Shown here: one piece after another, positions 13,975-25,100 of the stretch
How the letters are laid out: each line of letters opens with the position of its first letter
Numbering within the stretch: position 1 is the stretch's first letter
Source: Acanthaster planci
Lineage: Eukaryota > Echinodermata > Asteroidea > Valvatida > Acanthasteridae
NCBI RefSeq assembly: GCF_001949145.1
Contig: NW_019091370.1
Location: forward strand, 898,205-962,204
DNA: 64,000 nt
Direction of reading: 5' to 3'
Translations under genes and position numbers: made by a program
Notes under the pieces: generated by a model
Told to the model about the DNA's origin: nothing
Seen by the model: the letters and a program-made list of their open reading frames with translations, nothing else
Database searches by the model: none

Positions 13975-16900
13975 ACCAATATGGCTCTTTTTCAACCGAC
14001 GAAGGGGTACTTCTGCTCAAGGTGGACTCAGAAAGCAGAATTAGATTTAGATCTAGAATTACCGCGGCGGCATTGCGCTCGTGAAGTTGGCAAGTGGAAC
14101 GCGAGTGTTACCTGCCTCTTCGAATGATAACGTGTCGTGATTTGCCGAGTGCAAGCGCGCGTACGCGAGTGGGGTGACACAGCGGATAGGATGTCTTCAT
14201 GAATGATTTGCCTATACAATACCGGCTCGCATAGAACGCACTTCCTCGCTATAACAAAGATCATTTTTATAAGCCCGATCGTACCTCTAAGACATATTCA
14301 GCGAGAGAGATTTTTGAAGGACTCATCCTAAAGAAATCCCAGGTTTTGGTGCGACGGATCTAAATATATACCGCAGTGGAAGCCTTATCGTTGGCATTCA
14401 GTGGCAATAAATCGATTTCCCCAAAGCCGACTCATCCATTCCAAGGGATTTGTAACCCTCAGGTATGAAATTTCATCTTCTGCAATATGCCATCTTTATC
14501 AATTACTACTGATATCGGACCACCTGCTGAAGGCGCCAGTTTCTTTGTGACTTCGAGTCTGTACAAACCTCGAGCTCGCTGGAAATTTATCTAACAAACA
14601 ATTACGGCTCCTGGGCTTAGCCATATCGTGCTAAAGTCTCTTTATAGTGTATATTTTAGATGAAGCTATAAAGGTTTCCTATTTTCCGTCGAAAATTTGT
14701 AGTGGTTAATTGAAGTATCAATATTTAATTTTTACCTGTCGTGTATCGACGGGTACAGTTCTCATGTTTCCCCGTGACCGTTCCCAGGGTAAACTAAATG
14801 TAAAAGGACTCAATGTCAATATGGAGTAAAATGAATGTAAATTTGGTAGCAAATTAACAAGCCAGAATGGGGATTTCGATGTCGCCACGTTCAAATACTG
14901 TCCATCCCCAAACCTTTTGAACTGGAAGATTTTTTACCCCAAGCAACCCCTCATGAAAATCTTCTGGCAACTATTTAATAATTAATGCACGGAGAGAGAT
15001 TGATTTTCCCGCAATAACTGAGTGGCTGCCCTTCTATTCCTTTCAGGATACGCAACACAAAAGTGGAGTCAAGGTCAAGTTCTAATAGGCTCAGACCTTG
15101 CGGCATCCTAATTGGAGATTATATAGAAACAATTATGCTAACTGTATATTCATAGCTCACCAACAACGGTTGAATTAATTACTGTTATTTGAAAATAAAA
15201 TAGATATCATCACAGAGACAAACAACACCGCTGTTTACGTTTGTTATGCCATGTGTGAAAAGGCGCAGCGACACATATAACACCAGCTGTTTCTTCAACA
15301 GTTCACAGCCACACTATTCCACGAAAATAGTCTAATCTTGCTGCTCGCCCTTTCCATTCGTCAACTCCTGTACTTTTCAACTATCCAGTGTAATTCACGT
15401 ATCTTTCGTAAGGGGCACCACTGATTCACAAGTGCACGCACGGTTTACTTAAGTCCAATTACCAAGAGCCATCTAGCGGCGTACGGTATAAGCCTCATGC
15501 AGCGAAGGCTAATTCGGTGATGTACGGCAACAGACCGGATGCCATGGCAACGGATAGTCGGGGGAAAATCATTTTGAACTGAGTGTCTTAATACTGTCGC
15601 CTGCGTGAGCCTGGAAAATAGACGGGAAAACAGACAACAGCAGGAGAATAGCATGATGGGTCATAATGTGTACGATTGTCCATGTATAAATCATTTTGTG
15701 GAAAGACCAACCCATATCATGCTGCAATATTGGCGTAGGCCTATCGTTGAAATGCACTCAAAACGCAATATCAAGCAAATTATTCGAGTCATACCGTATT
15801 CATGTAAGTTTCATGAACGATGGTGCTTTTGTGGTGCTCTCTGGGACAAGCATACCACATTCATAACATGTAAAACCATTCTTGCCATGAAATATTTTTT
15901 TTTCTAATCTGCACCTTCAGGGGTAATAAATTGATTTGTGGTCAGTTCCACTGCCAACGGGAGTCGCGGTAAAGAAAGTAGTCTCTTTTCCAGTTAGCTG
16001 CGCTGATGATACGCAGGCAAACCCACGCTCGTCTGGTACAAGAATGGTCTCGCGCATCTGACTGATTTTCTGAAATAAATGAATCCCAGCGCAAAGGTCT
16101 TGAAAAGAAGTTAGTGTATCCCACGTGGGAGGCTCCAAGCCAATAAAAACCGGCTTAGCCATAGTAGCACATTACGTCACAGGCGGTTGGAGATAAAATG
16201 AAATTTTCAGAAGACAATGAATTTCTTTTCAATGGAAGAGAAGTATTCGTCAATTTAATAAATTGATCTTGCTTCCACGGGGGAAAAGCCTGGTCGCCGA
16301 ATCTATATTGACTGCGCTGCTTTTGTTACATAGCTCACTGCCAGAAAGTCCACCAATTTTTGCTCTGTGTAATTTGTTATTTTGTTATCTCACTGAGTGA
16401 ACTCGGAACGGGAAAATCAAGAGATGGCTAAGGGCGATAATGGTTTCTGGGCCATCGGGATCAGATAAACCCTGCCAAACAGACAGGTGGCACTCAAGTC
16501 CCGGAAACAAAATGCGATCTCTACGGCCTGCAAGGGCTTGTACAGCACGGAGATATTCCATCAAAGGAAGCAGTTCCAATCGAGGTCAAAGTTCCAGAAC
16601 AAGAGACATGAGAGGTGCTTGCTCTGTGGAGGCGGTGTTTAAAATATTTGACACAAATTTGGTTGGTATGAACAATGGTAATGATTGCATGAGATTCATA
16701 GTTCAGACTCCGACATAAATCCTCATGGAAACAGCTAAAAATCGGTCGCACTCGGTTCAGACAATTTGCAGGCTTCCAAACGATTTTCGACTTTACTGTC
16801 TACATTGTCTGGTTCGGAATGATATATGTGCGCAAATTTCGGTCAGTTTTAATGTCAAGATTGACCTTTTCATAATGTACAACTATCAGCGAGTACATTT

Positions 16901-17979
16901 ACATTTTAGCTATCTTAATGTCGATTGAGTTTTGTGCTGTCGTTGGTCAATCGACTGCACTATAGTCAGAGTGCTTTGAGGTTATACTGTGTAGGAGGAC
17001 AGGGTGTTTAATTTCCTTTTGAAGAGAACTATGACGAACAGAACTGAATCTTTGCAAGTACATAATATACCAAAGTACACATTACAGTTGAAAACTCAAC
17101 GACATCGTCCATGCGTATCTTTTATTTCCAGAGTGGTTGGCGAGAGTTTCGATATATCAAGCGATATCATATAACAGTATACCGCGTATGGTTGCTAGCA
17201 GGTGAATAGAAGATGTCAGCTCGGATATTTCATGCATAGCGTGCGAGAGGTCTCGTGAAGTAATGCAGAAGGTTCTTCGGTTTGGCATTGTACGTTGGTA
17301 ACCTTAGCAGCGTTGTACTTTTGCCTGTGGTGATAGAGTCCAAATTTTCTTTAATAATTAGACACAGTCCCGGGTATATCACGCAACCACTTGCATTAAC
17401 CATTCTTACACTTAAAATGGAGGTAATGACTACGGCTGTCCAAATATTGATGATTTACACATTGTCGTGCATTTCCGTAGATCAATCGCACGTTGGTGTC
17501 GTCATGTTCTGAGAAAAGAAAAGTACACACGGACATCACAGTAACGCCGACGGCTAATGAAATACGCTACTGAGACCGATGGAAGCTGCACGTTATACGT
17601 CCAGCAAGACAAGCTGTCACCTGTTACTCTCAACAATTGTTAGTTTGGTCACATTGCACCGATTAGGACTAGTCAACACACGGGGTCTAGTCTGGCTTAC
17701 AGTCAGTAAAACCGTCCGCTCACAATGACACAACATTACCGTGACAGTGGCGTTCATTTTGCAGCGGTTACTTGGGCGGGGGCTCATTTCCTGCATTGGT
17801 CATATTAGGCTCTGAAGTCTGAACTATCTCGTTCCCATCAAGTCGAAGGTACAACATGGGCAGACTATCACTAGATTTTTCCTTCTATAATTGGGGGGGG
17901 GCACACAGGGGATTACGTCACTCTGTCGGGAGGCTTTCGGAAAGGGGTAATATTTTATAATTCAAAATAAGATTCCTAC

Positions 17980-18507
17980 CTTGGTTCCTAATTTGATGGT
18001 TACGTTGGCATCAGATCTCTGTAGAGAACTCATCATATACTCTTGGAATATTCCAATCCTCGTGTAGAAACGCTCTTTATGCCAGCAGCCCTCCATGTTA
18101 TCGAAATCCACCCGGTACTTCCGCAGGAAGGCCACAGAGCGGGGGTCTAGGGCGATCTGTTGGGGACGCGAGATGAGCTGTGCTCGGTTCAACTCCTCGT
18201 AGACCACGATCCGGCCCACCCTCTTGCTGTTAGCGGCGATAAGGGCCGCGGAGAGGCCGATCGGACCCGAGCCGATCACCACCACGTTCAGTCGCACACG
18301 CCACTGGCGGAAGCAATCAAAGGAATTCTTGCAAACCACGAAACAGATGACCACCAGGGCTGTGATGACAGCAGCGTTGGCCGCTTCGGCCAACCCGCCC
18401 GAGTCTCCCTGCCCTGTCATGCTGGCACTGGTGGCGTCGGTCGGGGACAGGAAATAATGCGACAGATCAGCTGTAGCGGTGATGTCACTGTCGTTGTGTT
18501 GGAACAT
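17980..18507 (-). CDS. First coding exon of an FAD/NAD(P)-binding oxidoreductase-like membrane protein (partial gene)
   Basis: The ATG at 18507 opens 176 codons, ending at a donor (AAG then GTAGGAATC on the minus strand), phase 0. Residues 1-43 are polar and low-complexity. Residues about 44-59 (NAAVITALVVICFVVC) form one hydrophobic segment, a likely membrane anchor or signal anchor. Residues 74-90 (NVVVIGSGPIGLSAALI) are a Rossmann beta-alpha-beta with GxGxxG at 79-84, followed by the acidic strand end VVYEE at 101-105. The later PQQIALDPRSVAFLRK and FDNMEGCW resemble FAD monooxygenase-type proteins of the KMO/MICAL/UbiH-like superfamily. The substrate is unknown. Only the N-terminal half of an FAD domain is present; no later exon was found down to position 1, so the gene either has a very long intron or is broken. 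ORFs on the plus strand over this exon are antisense shadows. Confidence 0.75.
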
Positions 18508-19390
18508 GGTAAGAAGCGAAAGTCAGAAATCATTCACCTCAAATCGACAACAGCAGGCTGCACCGCGGAGTTATCTATGCAACCTTGTCGCGCCCCTCAT
18601 GCCTAGGTAAACGTCTGCGTACCCGCCTCTACCGCGTCGCTACTCGACCTCCATGACAAATGATGAACAGTTTACACCTTTCCTCCCGTGTAGACCTCAG
18701 CTGGACACGTGAGCATCAGGTCGTGTCATGACATAAGCTGCACTAGGATTGGTTCGTAATTAGGCCCCAGGTGGAATAAGCCGCATCATCTCTGCTTGGC
18801 CTTCAGCATCTTCTACTCTCCTGACGTCCGTGCAGGCGCACGATGCTTTGCACTGTGCCACAGTCCAGACGCTCGTCGGCCACAGCTGACAAGAAATGTG
18901 CGAACGCAGAGAGATCGGCGACACTCCGTCTGCTCCCCTGCGCTACTGAAACATATGTGGTCGCTGTGCACATTAAGTACACGACAACGTGCACACACGT
19001 ACACAGGCATCACGGTCCTGACTGCAGCTATGGGTGAACACATGTTGTCAGTGCTTCCTCCAACATCCTGGAACGCACGTGATGCAGGTGACGTCATTTT
19101 GAAGTCCCTACATCACTCCATTCAGTAGTCGGTACTTCGACTGGCATATCATACTTTCGAGATACTGATCCCCGAACGTGAAGAGGAAAACGAACATCTT
19201 ACATTTTCAGGTCTGTGAATATACTGCCTGTCAGAAAAACAACAGAAAATCAACACCAGCACACCGTACGGTCCTGCTATTTCTTTTACTTTTATTTATT
19301 TTAAATGTGTAAGTTTCAGGCAACTGCAGGGATTCTGAACTTTCTCAGAGAAAATGAAAGGAAAACATGCAAACCAACTTGAATTATTTT

Positions 19391-19490
19391 TGAACCAGCA
19401 AAATTTAGTTTCGACCAAAGGAGCCTCCCTTGCTAAGAAAATTGCACCCTCTCTAGGTCCAGCTGGAGGCTTATAAGAACTTGTGGCTGA
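19391..19490 (+). repeat. Dispersed ~80-95 bp repeat, copy 2
   Basis: Begins TGAACCAGCAAAATTTAG and contains GCACCCTCTCTAGGTCC followed by GGAGGCTTAT. It matches in block order the copies at 25596-25690 (plus) and 13616-13696 (minus). Confidence 0.7.
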
Positions 19491-21559
19491 TAAATAATCC
19501 GGTTTATTTCAATTAAAAAGGAAACCTTAACTTGAAACCTGACTCAAAGATTTTAATACACGTGCAGTTGTATCAATCGTGCCAGTTAGCATTAATGTAC
19601 AGACAAAATTCTTCAGGGCAGATTTAATGTTTAATTTTTTACCACCATTACTGGATGACTGTCGTCAACTAGGATGGATCTAGTTACACTAACACAACAG
19701 TCCAGACCTGTCTTTTTGGCTGTCTCCAACGGGCAGCAATTGCTCGTGTCCGGCGTTAATGTCATGCCTCTTCCTGGGGCCAACCTTATTGTATAGAATC
19801 ATAACTCTCTCCCTGAGCCCATCTCATTGTCATCTTGTTATTGATGCGGTCGTGTGTTGATGGCAGGAGCTCGTTTCACCGATGCACGTACTCCGTGCTG
19901 TGCTGTAGAGCACAGGAGCTGACCAATTTTGGAAGAATGTGGGTTTTTTTTATCGCAGAGGTAAACGGTTGAGAGGAATAGAGGAGAGGTTTTGCAGCAA
20001 CAAAATGAAATGTAACTTCCTCACACGAAATACAAACATCTACATGCGCATAATCCACTTGGTTTGCGACGGGGTTAATAGACAAGTTCAGATCAGCTGA
20101 TGTAAAAAGAATCATGGAATCCGTTGACCTTAACAACTAGAGCTTGTTCAGGGAGGGACCTGATGCTTATAACTTAAGCTTAATTAGCACTGGTTGAGCA
20201 GGTGTTTTTTTGTTTTTGTTTTTCTTTGGTACATCAGAGTAACGTTGAGAGGGTACGTCAGATTTTCGGGAGTTTTGAGAGCAGGTATAGCTGATAGGAA
20301 TGCCATGCACGTGATAGAACTAGGTTACCGAAGTAAATTAGAGCTCGCCACTAGAATTTTTTTTCAAAATAGACCCATTCTTTAATGGGTGGCAATCGTC
20401 AAATTAGAAATGAAATTTAATACACGTACCTTAGACACAGACCAACACTGGAAATGCGACAAATAAGGAAATTTCATGTATTAGTAGAGGGCGCTGTTAC
20501 CACTGAATCCTTTTCCTTTCGCTCTGGCCGGGTTCTGCCCGTGAATCGTGCGACGCACGTCAGAGTACTGCGTGAAATGTAATCATTCACAGGGCCGGAC
20601 CGACCCAGCATTTTTTGTTTGCAGGGGAGTCGGAAAATTTTGGTGGGGGGGGGACTTCGTGAAGTTGTTGCTGTTGGTGAAGTCATAGTTGGTTTTTGCT
20701 TATCAACCGTACACGCAAAAATTGCAATGAGCGGGGAAGGGGGCGCTCTGAACCGTGCCATTCTTTTTACAATCTGACCTTTGAATGAACACTGACCTTA
20801 TGCCCATTCGTGTGCTTCGTGAATCATGAACAGCACTAACTGATGCAATTCTATTTTTCACTGGCAGATACATGTACATGTACATGTAGTTGGTTTCTGT
20901 GTCTGTGTCCACTCCGATGTCTAGGACATTGTGTCGGGTACTCTTGTCAGTCTTAACAATTATAGTGCATTCTTGCTCAGTCTCAGTTCAGTTACCTCAA
21001 CTCGACCTTGTGGAGGTATCTCAGGTTTACCTAACGCTGTCAGTCACCGATTTTGCGACAGTAAAGTCCGAAAAAGGTAGGAGCTAGTGCCAACAGTTTG
21101 TGCGCATTTTCAGCTTGCAATAAGGCAACCGTTGGCTGGCAAACACTGGGACATGACGGAAAGTGGGCTCTTAACTCGAAGCTCGAAATCTAGTCAACTA
21201 ACATGCCCGAATCACCGAAGAAGAGAAGGGTCAAAAGACTGGAACATGTTTTTGGAAAATCGAACGTGATTTTAATCTAAAAAATATTAATACTAACATC
21301 AAATGTGTTTTTCAAATAATGAGATTTAATTTTACACACTGAACATGTTTTACCATTCGGATGCAATTTCCTTTGCATAAAACAGCCGTAGGTTGAGAAT
21401 TTGGCATGAATTTTCTTGCCACATCTCATTTCATAAGAATTCAGAAACATGGTGGGCTTTTGAACTTGCTCGGCCTGATTACACCCAAACCTGTCTTTGA
21501 TAATGCAGCGTGCTCCCCTGTCGCACATTGAATGATCACGTTATGTCGAAGATGTGAAT

Positions 21560-21579
21560 AGGCCTGCATATGCAGGCCT
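21560..21579. repeat. Perfect 20-bp palindrome
   Basis: AGGCCTGCATATGCAGGCCT is its own reverse complement. It lies about 350 bp upstream of the start codon of the first PLP-enzyme gene. It could be a protein-binding palindrome or chance; nothing further is visible. Confidence 0.8.
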
Positions 21580-21925
21580 TTCTTCAGCCGTCAATCTTTC
21601 ATAATGCAAGGTGCGATAAGTCGATCTTCACGGTCACATTAATATCAGTATCAGTTGATCCTAGCTGTTTAAAATCTCCAACTTTACTTCCCTTTTTAAA
21701 ACGCCTATAGAGCGTCAATTGAAGCGGCCTAACTTATTGTTACTGTCATTGTTATTATTATTATTAAAACACTTTCACACAACCGTAAATTAGAAGAAAA
21801 GGCAATTGTTTGCTGGCAGAATTATTGGTAAATTATGAAGTAAGATCGACAGATTGGGCAAAGTTTGAGCGATCGCCGCACCCAACAGTATAAAACACGC
21901 CGTTAATATTTTGTCTAAACTGAAG

Positions 21926-22180
21926 ATGGAGGGCTCCATCAAACTGCGCCGTGTTCCCTCCAGCTTCCAAGACGCTGGCAGAGTCATGGACCCGAAAAAG
22001 GCATTACGTCGGGACGAAGAGATGCACCAGTTTGACTCGGAGACGAGCCTGGAGACTCGAGCTGTCTCCTCCCTGTGCAAGCTAAAGGGAGGCGGGCTGA
22101 CCACTCCTCTAGTGCCTTCCATCAGCATAGCCTCAACATCCATGTTCGGAAAGATCGACGAAATTCCACGGTGTCTTAAA
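21926..22180 (+). CDS. PLP enzyme copy 1, coding exon 1
   Basis: 85 codons, phase 0, ending LKVS at the donor GTCAGT. The start codon is chosen because it aligns with the ATG of copy 2 and both then share RRVPS. It encodes the polar N-terminal extension and [12 protein letters not shown], the usual TxPI/L-type entry segment. This is the most divergent exon between the two copies. Confidence 0.85.
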
Positions 22181-25100
22181 GTCAGTCTAAAATGCTGTGA
22201 CTATATTCGTTTCATAACTCAATCTGGGAGGGTGGCGACCCTGGTTACCTTTACTCAAATTTCGCTTTCTAAAACCAAAATCAAATGTAGGCCTAGGCGC
22301 CATCTTAGAGTTTTGTTACCACAATAACGACGTCTGTCTATATACTGTGGCACAGGGAGAGTAATCGAGTTAGTTTTTAAACTGTGGCCCGAAACTCACT
22401 TGGAATTACCTTGTCACAGGTTGTAATCAGCAAAAAAAAATGAAAAAGAGGCCTTGCGCCACAATCCTGATACGACTGATTGTCCTCAAGTTCCGTTCCC
22501 TCTTTGATACTAATAGGCGCAGGTGATTTCATGCTGGAATGTTGTTAAAGAAACCAGAGGCCCTTGAAAAGCAGATTCTTCGCTTTGATATTCGAAACAA
22601 CCATTTTTTTAAATATTGAATTTGCAGGAAGGCTACATTTACAGCCGACTGGCAAATCACTCCTGCGAGTCGGCCGCCCACGCTATCAATTCACTAGAGG
22701 GCGGTGTTGGCACTTTGGTTTTCTCCAGCGGCATGGGGGCAATCACAACCACGTTACTGGCCTTGCTGAAGACTGGCGACCACGTGGTATGATTGAATTA
22801 ACTGACGCTCACCTCAGCTTAAAGCAATCCTGCAAGTTATAGGGACATTTCAGGTGGCTTAAAAATATCATTTTAAAAAAGAAATCTGTAACTTTGTTTA
22901 CTTGAGACTATTTCCTTGACATTTTTAACCACTAAGCGGCTTGGGATCTGGTAGAAGATTAAAGTTAACGAGTCTTAACAACTTCGTTTTACCACTTATT
23001 TAGATAGCACCTTATCCCTTGTATTCGACAACATACACCATGATGAAACGAACTCTTTCAAACTATGGAATAGACGTGACTTTCATCGAAGCCGGTAACA
23101 TCGAGGATTACAAGAAGGCTATTAAACCCAACACGAAGGTAAAAACCGCTCGCATTTTCGGCACCGTTTTTTTCGCAACGCCTATTTTTCTGGAGACAGG
23201 CCAGCCAAAGAAGCTTACTTTTTTCCATTTACGCGCTCAGTTTACGCGGACCGACAAGCGTGATGTCTTGAGCTTCCGTCGAAACCTTACTGTTGCACTA
23301 AGGCTGTTTCCAAAACGGGGCTTCCAAAGGTAGGCTAGGTCCGTTGTCTGCGCGTCTCTGTGTATTTTCAATGGAACGAAGACCTAGACCCACCTCTAGA
23401 TAACAGATTCGGATGCAGCCTGATACTAAGTGTCTCTATGCCAGTGGCGTATCCAGCGGGAGCGGGGGAGGGGGCAACTTGCCTCCCTGACTTTTTTTTT
23501 TTAAATAATACTTCATAAGTGAATAGGAAAGAAAGTGATCGGTATATTATTTATCAAACACTAGCACCAAAACCCTAAGAAAACAACACTCCCCCAACAT
23601 CATGTTGAACGGGCCCGAAGCCGCATTCGCTTTTGAATTCCCCCTGCCCCCCCCCACACACCAAAAGCTGGATAAGCTGCTGCTCTAGGTTCATGCAAAG
23701 TTTCAAGAAGATTGAGCGAGTGACAACCGAGTCCTTAGGTGCGGAGTTTGCCCCCATCCCAGTAGTAAAAATGATCTGAAAAAGCCTGGCTCTTGTAGGG
23801 TTACCGATGTTTTTACGTTTGCTGTTTCATAGACATGCGCGCATCATGCTGAACTTCTTTGATTAGTCATGGTCGGGACATGATGCACTGTTCTTAAAAC
23901 ATGGCGATGCTGTGTATCTTCCGTATAACATTCTTCAGATTTTTTACGGAGAGACACCCAACAACCCTTGTCTCGGGATCCTCGATTTGAAGGCCTTTGC
24001 GGACGTTGCCAGGCTTGTGCCTACAGCGGTCAGTGTCGTGGACTCCACTTTCGCTTCGCCGTACCTCCAGCGCCCTCTGGAGCTGGGGGTGGACATCGTC
24101 ATTCACAGTTGGTGAGTCAGACGAAATGAACCCAATTGCCATGAAACCTATCAAAATCAAACACAAGCACACAAGTACCCCGCATGTGACATGCTCACAA
24201 TGTTTCTCTTATGTTGTCTTCTCCAGTACCAAGTACCTTGGGGGACACAGTGACATCGTCGCTGGCTGCATGAGCACCAAGGATGAGGAGATTTTGTCCG
24301 GCATCTGCGAATTTCAGAGAGAAACGGGAAGCTGCCTGGTGGGACCATTTTCTTTTCAAGAGAGTTAATAAGCTAAAAAATGGTACAGAAAATTCTTGTA
24401 TAAGAATAATTTCCGAATTACCAAATAACAAACAAACATCTGTTGTTTGAACGTGAAAAACAATGACTGAAGATTTAGAAAATAATGTTAACACCAGAAA
24501 AATGAAACAGCACCACGGTCGCCGGTTTGTTGGATTCTGAAAAGATAAAAAAAACCCAGTTTGTTTGGTTCCCCCGACCCTTCATTTCTGATGGATGGCG
24601 GAGACTGGTGTAATGTTGTAGTGTATTTTTGTCCTTCAGTCTCCGTTTGATGCCTTCCTGTTGCTACGTGGGGTACGCACATTGCCGTTGAGGATGGAAA
24701 AACACAGCCAGAACGGGATGAAGATTGCGCAATATCTCGAACAACATCCCAAGGTAAACGGAACTGTTTCAGGTCTCTTTCATTTTGCCGCGTTCGCGTC
24801 GTCAGAATGAGCACCCGTGGTTTTCATTTCGGTATGTCCCTGTAAATTGACAGATCGGCAAGGTGTATTACCCTGGCCTGCCGTCCCATCCCCAGCACGA
24901 AGTGGCCAAGAAACAGATGTCAGCCTTCGGTGGGATGATTGCCTTTGAGGTAGCCGATGGGCTTGAAGCCGCAAAGACTCTTGTCGAAGTAAGAATCTAA
25001 TCGACCTGGAATGGAATATTCCATCAAACATCTCTTGAGCTCATTCTTGTACCATTGCACGAATGTAAAATTAGAAATAGAAATTACGCATCTGTTTTAT

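Larger units (their letters stand above)
1..17979. other. Non-coding region with repeats; no gene recognised
   Basis: No ORF here resembles a protein family I know, and none shows an exon pair with matching splice phases. The longest open stretches (for example 8938-9414 plus and 12552-12977 minus) look like chance ORFs. The region could be the intron or downstream part of the minus-strand oxidoreductase gene that begins at 18507, but no further exon of that gene was found. Repeats inside it are listed separately: a 25-bp tandem array, two fold-back elements, a degenerate 20-bp array and two dispersed-repeat copies. Confidence 0.6.
18508..21925. other. Intergenic region between the divergent oxidoreductase exon and the first PLP-enzyme gene
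   Basis: It should hold the 5' flank and promoter of the minus-strand oxidoreductase gene and of the plus-strand PLP-enzyme gene, which are transcribed away from each other. No protein-coding exon is convincing. It contains a dispersed-repeat copy at 19391, a G-rich tract at 20640-20655, a short (ACATGT)n run at about 20870-20886, and a perfect 20-bp palindrome at 21560. Confidence 0.55.

Noticed and set aside
16385-16579. Minus-strand ORF considered as a continuation of the FAD gene
   Set aside because: Does not resemble the later part of an FAD domain and begins right after a stop.
18160-18606. 148-codon plus-strand ORF opposite the oxidoreductase exon
   Set aside because: Antisense shadow: the minus-strand frame has the GxGxxG Rossmann motif and a proper donor.
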